DNA from: Planctomycetota bacterium
Lineage (GTDB): Bacteria; Planctomycetota; UBA1135; GCA-002686595
Direction: 5' to 3'
NCBI GenBank assembly: GCA_009691855.1
Contig: SIAI01000009.1
Coordinates: 36,383-100,382, forward strand
Length of the DNA: 64,000 nt
The notes under the pieces were generated by a model. The model was not told where the DNA came from and made no database searches. It saw only the letters and a list, made by a program, of their open reading frames with translations. Of this stretch, positions 61,945 to 64,000 are shown piece after piece (position 1 is the stretch's first letter; every line of letters begins with the position of its first letter). The position numbers and the translations under genes are program-made.

Positions 61945-63264
61945 ATGATGCTCCCCCTCCTCTCCGTCCTGCTCGCGGCCGCTCCCGGCGGCGACCTCGT
62001 GGCCATCCGGGTGAAGCGTGCCGAGACCGTGGCCCACGGCGTGATCGAGCACGCGCTGATCCTGGTCGAGGACGGCAAGATCATCGAGATCGGCGAGGAC
62101 CTGCCGGTCGAGCGCGGCATCCCGGTGCTCGAGCGCCCCGACTGGGTGGCGACGCCCGGCCTGATCGACGCGCACACGCGCATCGGCCTGGATCGTGCGC
62201 CCGGGCGCGCCTTCGAGCCGCAGGCGCGGCCCAACGTCGAGATCGATCCCAAGAGCGAGAACTGGGCCGAGCTGCTCGAGCTCGGCGTGACCACCCTGGG
62301 CATCTATCCCGACGGCAGCGGCATCCCCGGACAAGCGATCGTGCTCCAGCCGCACGGCGACACGCTGGCCGAGATGCTCGTGGCCGAGCCCGCGTACCTG
62401 AAGATCTTCCTGCAGTCGAACGCCTCCTCGAAGAAGGCCCTGCGCGACGCCTTCCAGAAGGTTGACGAGTACCAGGACAAGGTCACCAAGGAGCGCGAGA
62501 AGTGGGACAAGGAGCAGGAGAAGAAGAAGAAGCCCGCCAAGGCTCCGGCCAAGAAAGAAGACGAGAAGAAGGAGGAGCCGCCCAAGGAGGAGAAGAAGGC
62601 CGGCACCGCGGCGGAGAGCGCGCTCGGCCAAGACGACAAGAAGGACGACAAGAAGGACGAGAAGAAGAGCGAGGCCTCGGGCTTCGTGCCGCCCGTGCCG
62701 GACGAGAAGGTCAAGCCGTTCTTCGACCTGCGCCAGAAGACGCTCACGGCGATGATGAGCATCCGCAAAGCCGCCGACTACCTGCACCTCTTGGACGTGA
62801 TCGAGGGCGAGAAGGACATGCAGTGGTTCCTGCAGTTCGGCCTGTTCGACGACATCGACATGTACGAGGTCGTGGCCAAGATCGGCGAGAAGAAGCTGCT
62901 GGTCGTGACCGTGCCCGAGATCACGCTGCAGACGAACAGCCTGCGTGAGCGCAACATCCCCGCCGAGCTGGTCAAGGCCGGCGCGCGCCTCGCGCTGCTG
63001 CCGCGCTCCGACTCAATGGCGGGCTTCAAGGACTGGCTGCCCGACGTCGGGCGCCTGATCGGCCAGGGCCTGTCGCGCGAGGCGGCGCTCTCGGCCGTCA
63101 CGCTCGAACCCGCGCGCGCGCTCGGCCTGGAGAAGCGCCTCGGCAGCCTGGAGAAGGACAAGGACGCGAACATCGTGTTCTGGAGCGGCGACCCGTTCGA
63201 GCCGTCCTCCAAGGTCGAGGCGGTCATGCTGGGCGGCGAGTTCGTCGTCGGAGACGTGAAGTGA
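61945..63264 (+). CDS. Amidohydrolase-family protein 8, broken HxH, charged insert
   Basis: This 439-residue protein starts at ATG 61945, preceded by AAGGTGAC (better than the GTG at 61936). Its leader is MMLPLLSVLLAAAPGG. The metal strand is ATPGLIDAHTRIGLD, with second His replaced by Arg. Residues about 180-250 are Lys/Glu/Asp-rich (KEQEKKKKPAKAPAKKEDEKKE, KKDDKKDEKKSE). It ends NIVFWSGDPFEPSSK. It retains the first His only. It is 10 bp after gene 7. Confidence 0.84.
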   Translation: MMLPLLSVLLAAAPGGDLVAIRVKRAETVAHGVIEHALILVEDGKIIEIGEDLPVERGIPVLERPDWVATPGLIDAHTRIGLDRAPGRAFEPQARPNVEIDPKSENWAELLELGVTTLGIYPDGSGIPGQAIVLQPHGDTLAEMLVAEPAYLKIFLQSNASSKKALRDAFQKVDEYQDKVTKEREKWDKEQEKKKKPAKAPAKKEDEKKEEPPKEEKKAGTAAESALGQDDKKDDKKDEKKSEASGFVPPVPDEKVKPFFDLRQKTLTAMMSIRKAADYLHLLDVIEGEKDMQWFLQFGLFDDIDMYEVVAKIGEKKLLVVTVPEITLQTNSLRERNIPAELVKAGARLALLPRSDSMAGFKDWLPDVGRLIGQGLSREAALSAVTLEPARALGLEKRLGSLEKDKDANIVFWSGDPFEPSSKVEAVMLGGEFVVGDVK

Positions 63265-63272
63265 GGCTGCAC

Positions 63273-64000
63273 ATGCGACACGCGCTGCGATTCAGTCTCG
63301 TGCTCTCCATGCTCGCTCTGGCGCGGCCGTTCCACGCGCAGGAGGAGGGTGGCGCTCCGCCGGCGGCCGATGGCGGCGCCGAGGATGCCGACGGCAAGAA
63401 GAAGGATGAGAAGAAGGATGCCGAGAAGGACGCCAAGTACTTCGCCATCGTCGGCGGCGATGTCTACACCGGCACCGGCGCGATCCTGCGCGGCGCCACG
63501 CTGCTCGCGCGCAACGGCAAGATCACCGCGATCGGTTACGACCTGTTCGTGCCGAGCGGCGCCGAGACGCTCGACGCCCAGGGCCTGCGCGTGTACCCAG
63601 GCCTGATCGCGCTGGGCGCCACGGGGCGCGTCACGGCTGGCGCGACGCTGGCCGAGGGCCCGGGCGAGCCCGAGGAGCTCGAGCCCGAGAACGAGATCCG
63701 CTGGGACGGACTCCTGCCCGTGCCCGTCGCGTTCTTGCACCCCGACGACGGCACCGGCGACCTGCAGGCCGACGAAGGCGAGGAGGAGAAGAAGAACGAG
63801 ATCGAGGACACCTTCGACCCGTTCAACTCGTTCCTGGTGCTGTCGCTGGCGACGGGCATCACCTCGGTGCAGCAATCGACCGCCGCGGTCAAGCTCAAGC
63901 GCTACGAGATCGACGGCGTGCTGCTCTCCGACCGCCACCTCGCCTCGATCCCCTGGGATCTGCGCAATCCGACCGGCATCGACGGCACGCGCGAGAAGTT
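63273..64000 (+). CDS. Amidohydrolase-family protein 9, N-terminal part (runs off the right edge)
   Basis: About 242 residues are visible. The leader is MRHALRFSLVLSMLALARPFHA; GTG 63261 would overlap the gene 8 stop. A Lys/Asp/Glu-rich linker (KKKDEKKDAEKDAK) follows, then the amidohydrolase N-part: YFAIVGGDVYTGTGAILRGATLLARNGKITAIG, and RVYPGLIALGATGRV, where HxH is absent. It continues beyond the window, so the operon is larger than seen here. Confidence 0.82.
   Translation, partial: MRHALRFSLVLSMLALARPFHAQEEGGAPPAADGGAEDADGKKKDEKKDAEKDAKYFAIVGGDVYTGTGAILRGATLLARNGKITAIGYDLFVPSGAETLDAQGLRVYPGLIALGATGRVTAGATLAEGPGEPEELEPENEIRWDGLLPVPVAFLHPDDGTGDLQADEGEEEKKNEIEDTFDPFNSFLVLSLATGITSVQQSTAAVKLKRYEIDGVLLSDRHLASIPWDLRNPTGIDGTREK

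Noticed and set aside
51071..64000. Array as an imidazolonepropionase (histidine-utilisation) cluster
   Set aside because: No hutH, hutU or hutG genes are present, most members lack the metal site, and the proteins are exported.

Overview
The window is very GC-rich (roughly 70%) and densely coded on both strands. It has short intergenic gaps, many ATGA/GTGA start-stop overlaps and occasional GTG/TTG starts. The gene set suggests a Planctomycetota-like bacterium: sulfatase-like secreted proteins, many ECF sigma factors (one fused to a large extracytoplasmic region), a CotH/VTC/DUF4956 cluster, secreted proteins with signal peptides or lipoboxes, and a long run of amidohydrolase paralogues. This assignment is an inference from gene content; there is no rRNA in the window. 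One tRNA (Arg, anticodon CCG) is present. I found no CRISPR array, prophage or intact transposase gene.

Layout. 1-5.5 kb: truncated sulfatase-like gene, sugar-phosphate isomerase-like TIM barrel, AAC(3)-family acetyltransferase, two secreted proteins and a small Cys-rich protein. 5.5-11 kb: a membrane-anchored ECF sigma factor fusion, divergent from a secreted protein built of two flagellin-like cores; then a DUF1330 protein, an alpha/beta hydrolase and a palindrome-rich gap. 11-20 kb: LeuA-like DRE-TIM synthase, a double sulfatase-like protein, aspartate kinase, a TMTC-like TPR membrane protein, a decayed sigma/beta-propeller locus and a beta-helix protein. 20.2-26.8 kb: a five-gene operon of DUF4956, CotH-like kinase plus beta-helix, VTC-domain protein, an ILEI-like protein and a signal peptidase I with a large insertion. 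26.9-28.8 kb and 33.4-35.8 kb: two sigma/anti-sigma/envelope-protein cassettes. 28.9-32.2 kb: mnmH, purF, a MITE-like element and tRNA-Arg. 35.9-50.8 kb: PilZ and CheX-like proteins, a split glutamine-dependent NAD synthetase (nadE plus a separate nitrilase subunit), an RHH/SPFH pair with a candidate operator, MoxR plus HAD, a TPR lipoprotein, MltA, a transketolase variant, a squalene/phytoene-synthase-fold protein, purine nucleoside phosphorylase and deoC, and a 188-bp near-palindrome.

51.1 kb to the end: one co-directional run of nine exported amidohydrolase-family genes (ten domains), running off the window edge. Only two of the ten domains (genes at 59390 and 60678) keep the HxH metal motif and the other visible metal ligands. 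The other eight have lost HxH, and several carry Lys/Glu/Asp-rich inserts or tails. This looks like an expanded cluster in which most members are non-catalytic partners or binding proteins around two possible enzymes. It is the best candidate here for an undescribed system.

Other strong candidates are the tandem flagellin-core protein, the sigma factor with a C-terminal CxxCH motif, the CotH/VTC/ILEI/signal-peptidase operon, and the sulfatase-like proteins whose formylglycine motif lacks the usual arginine.
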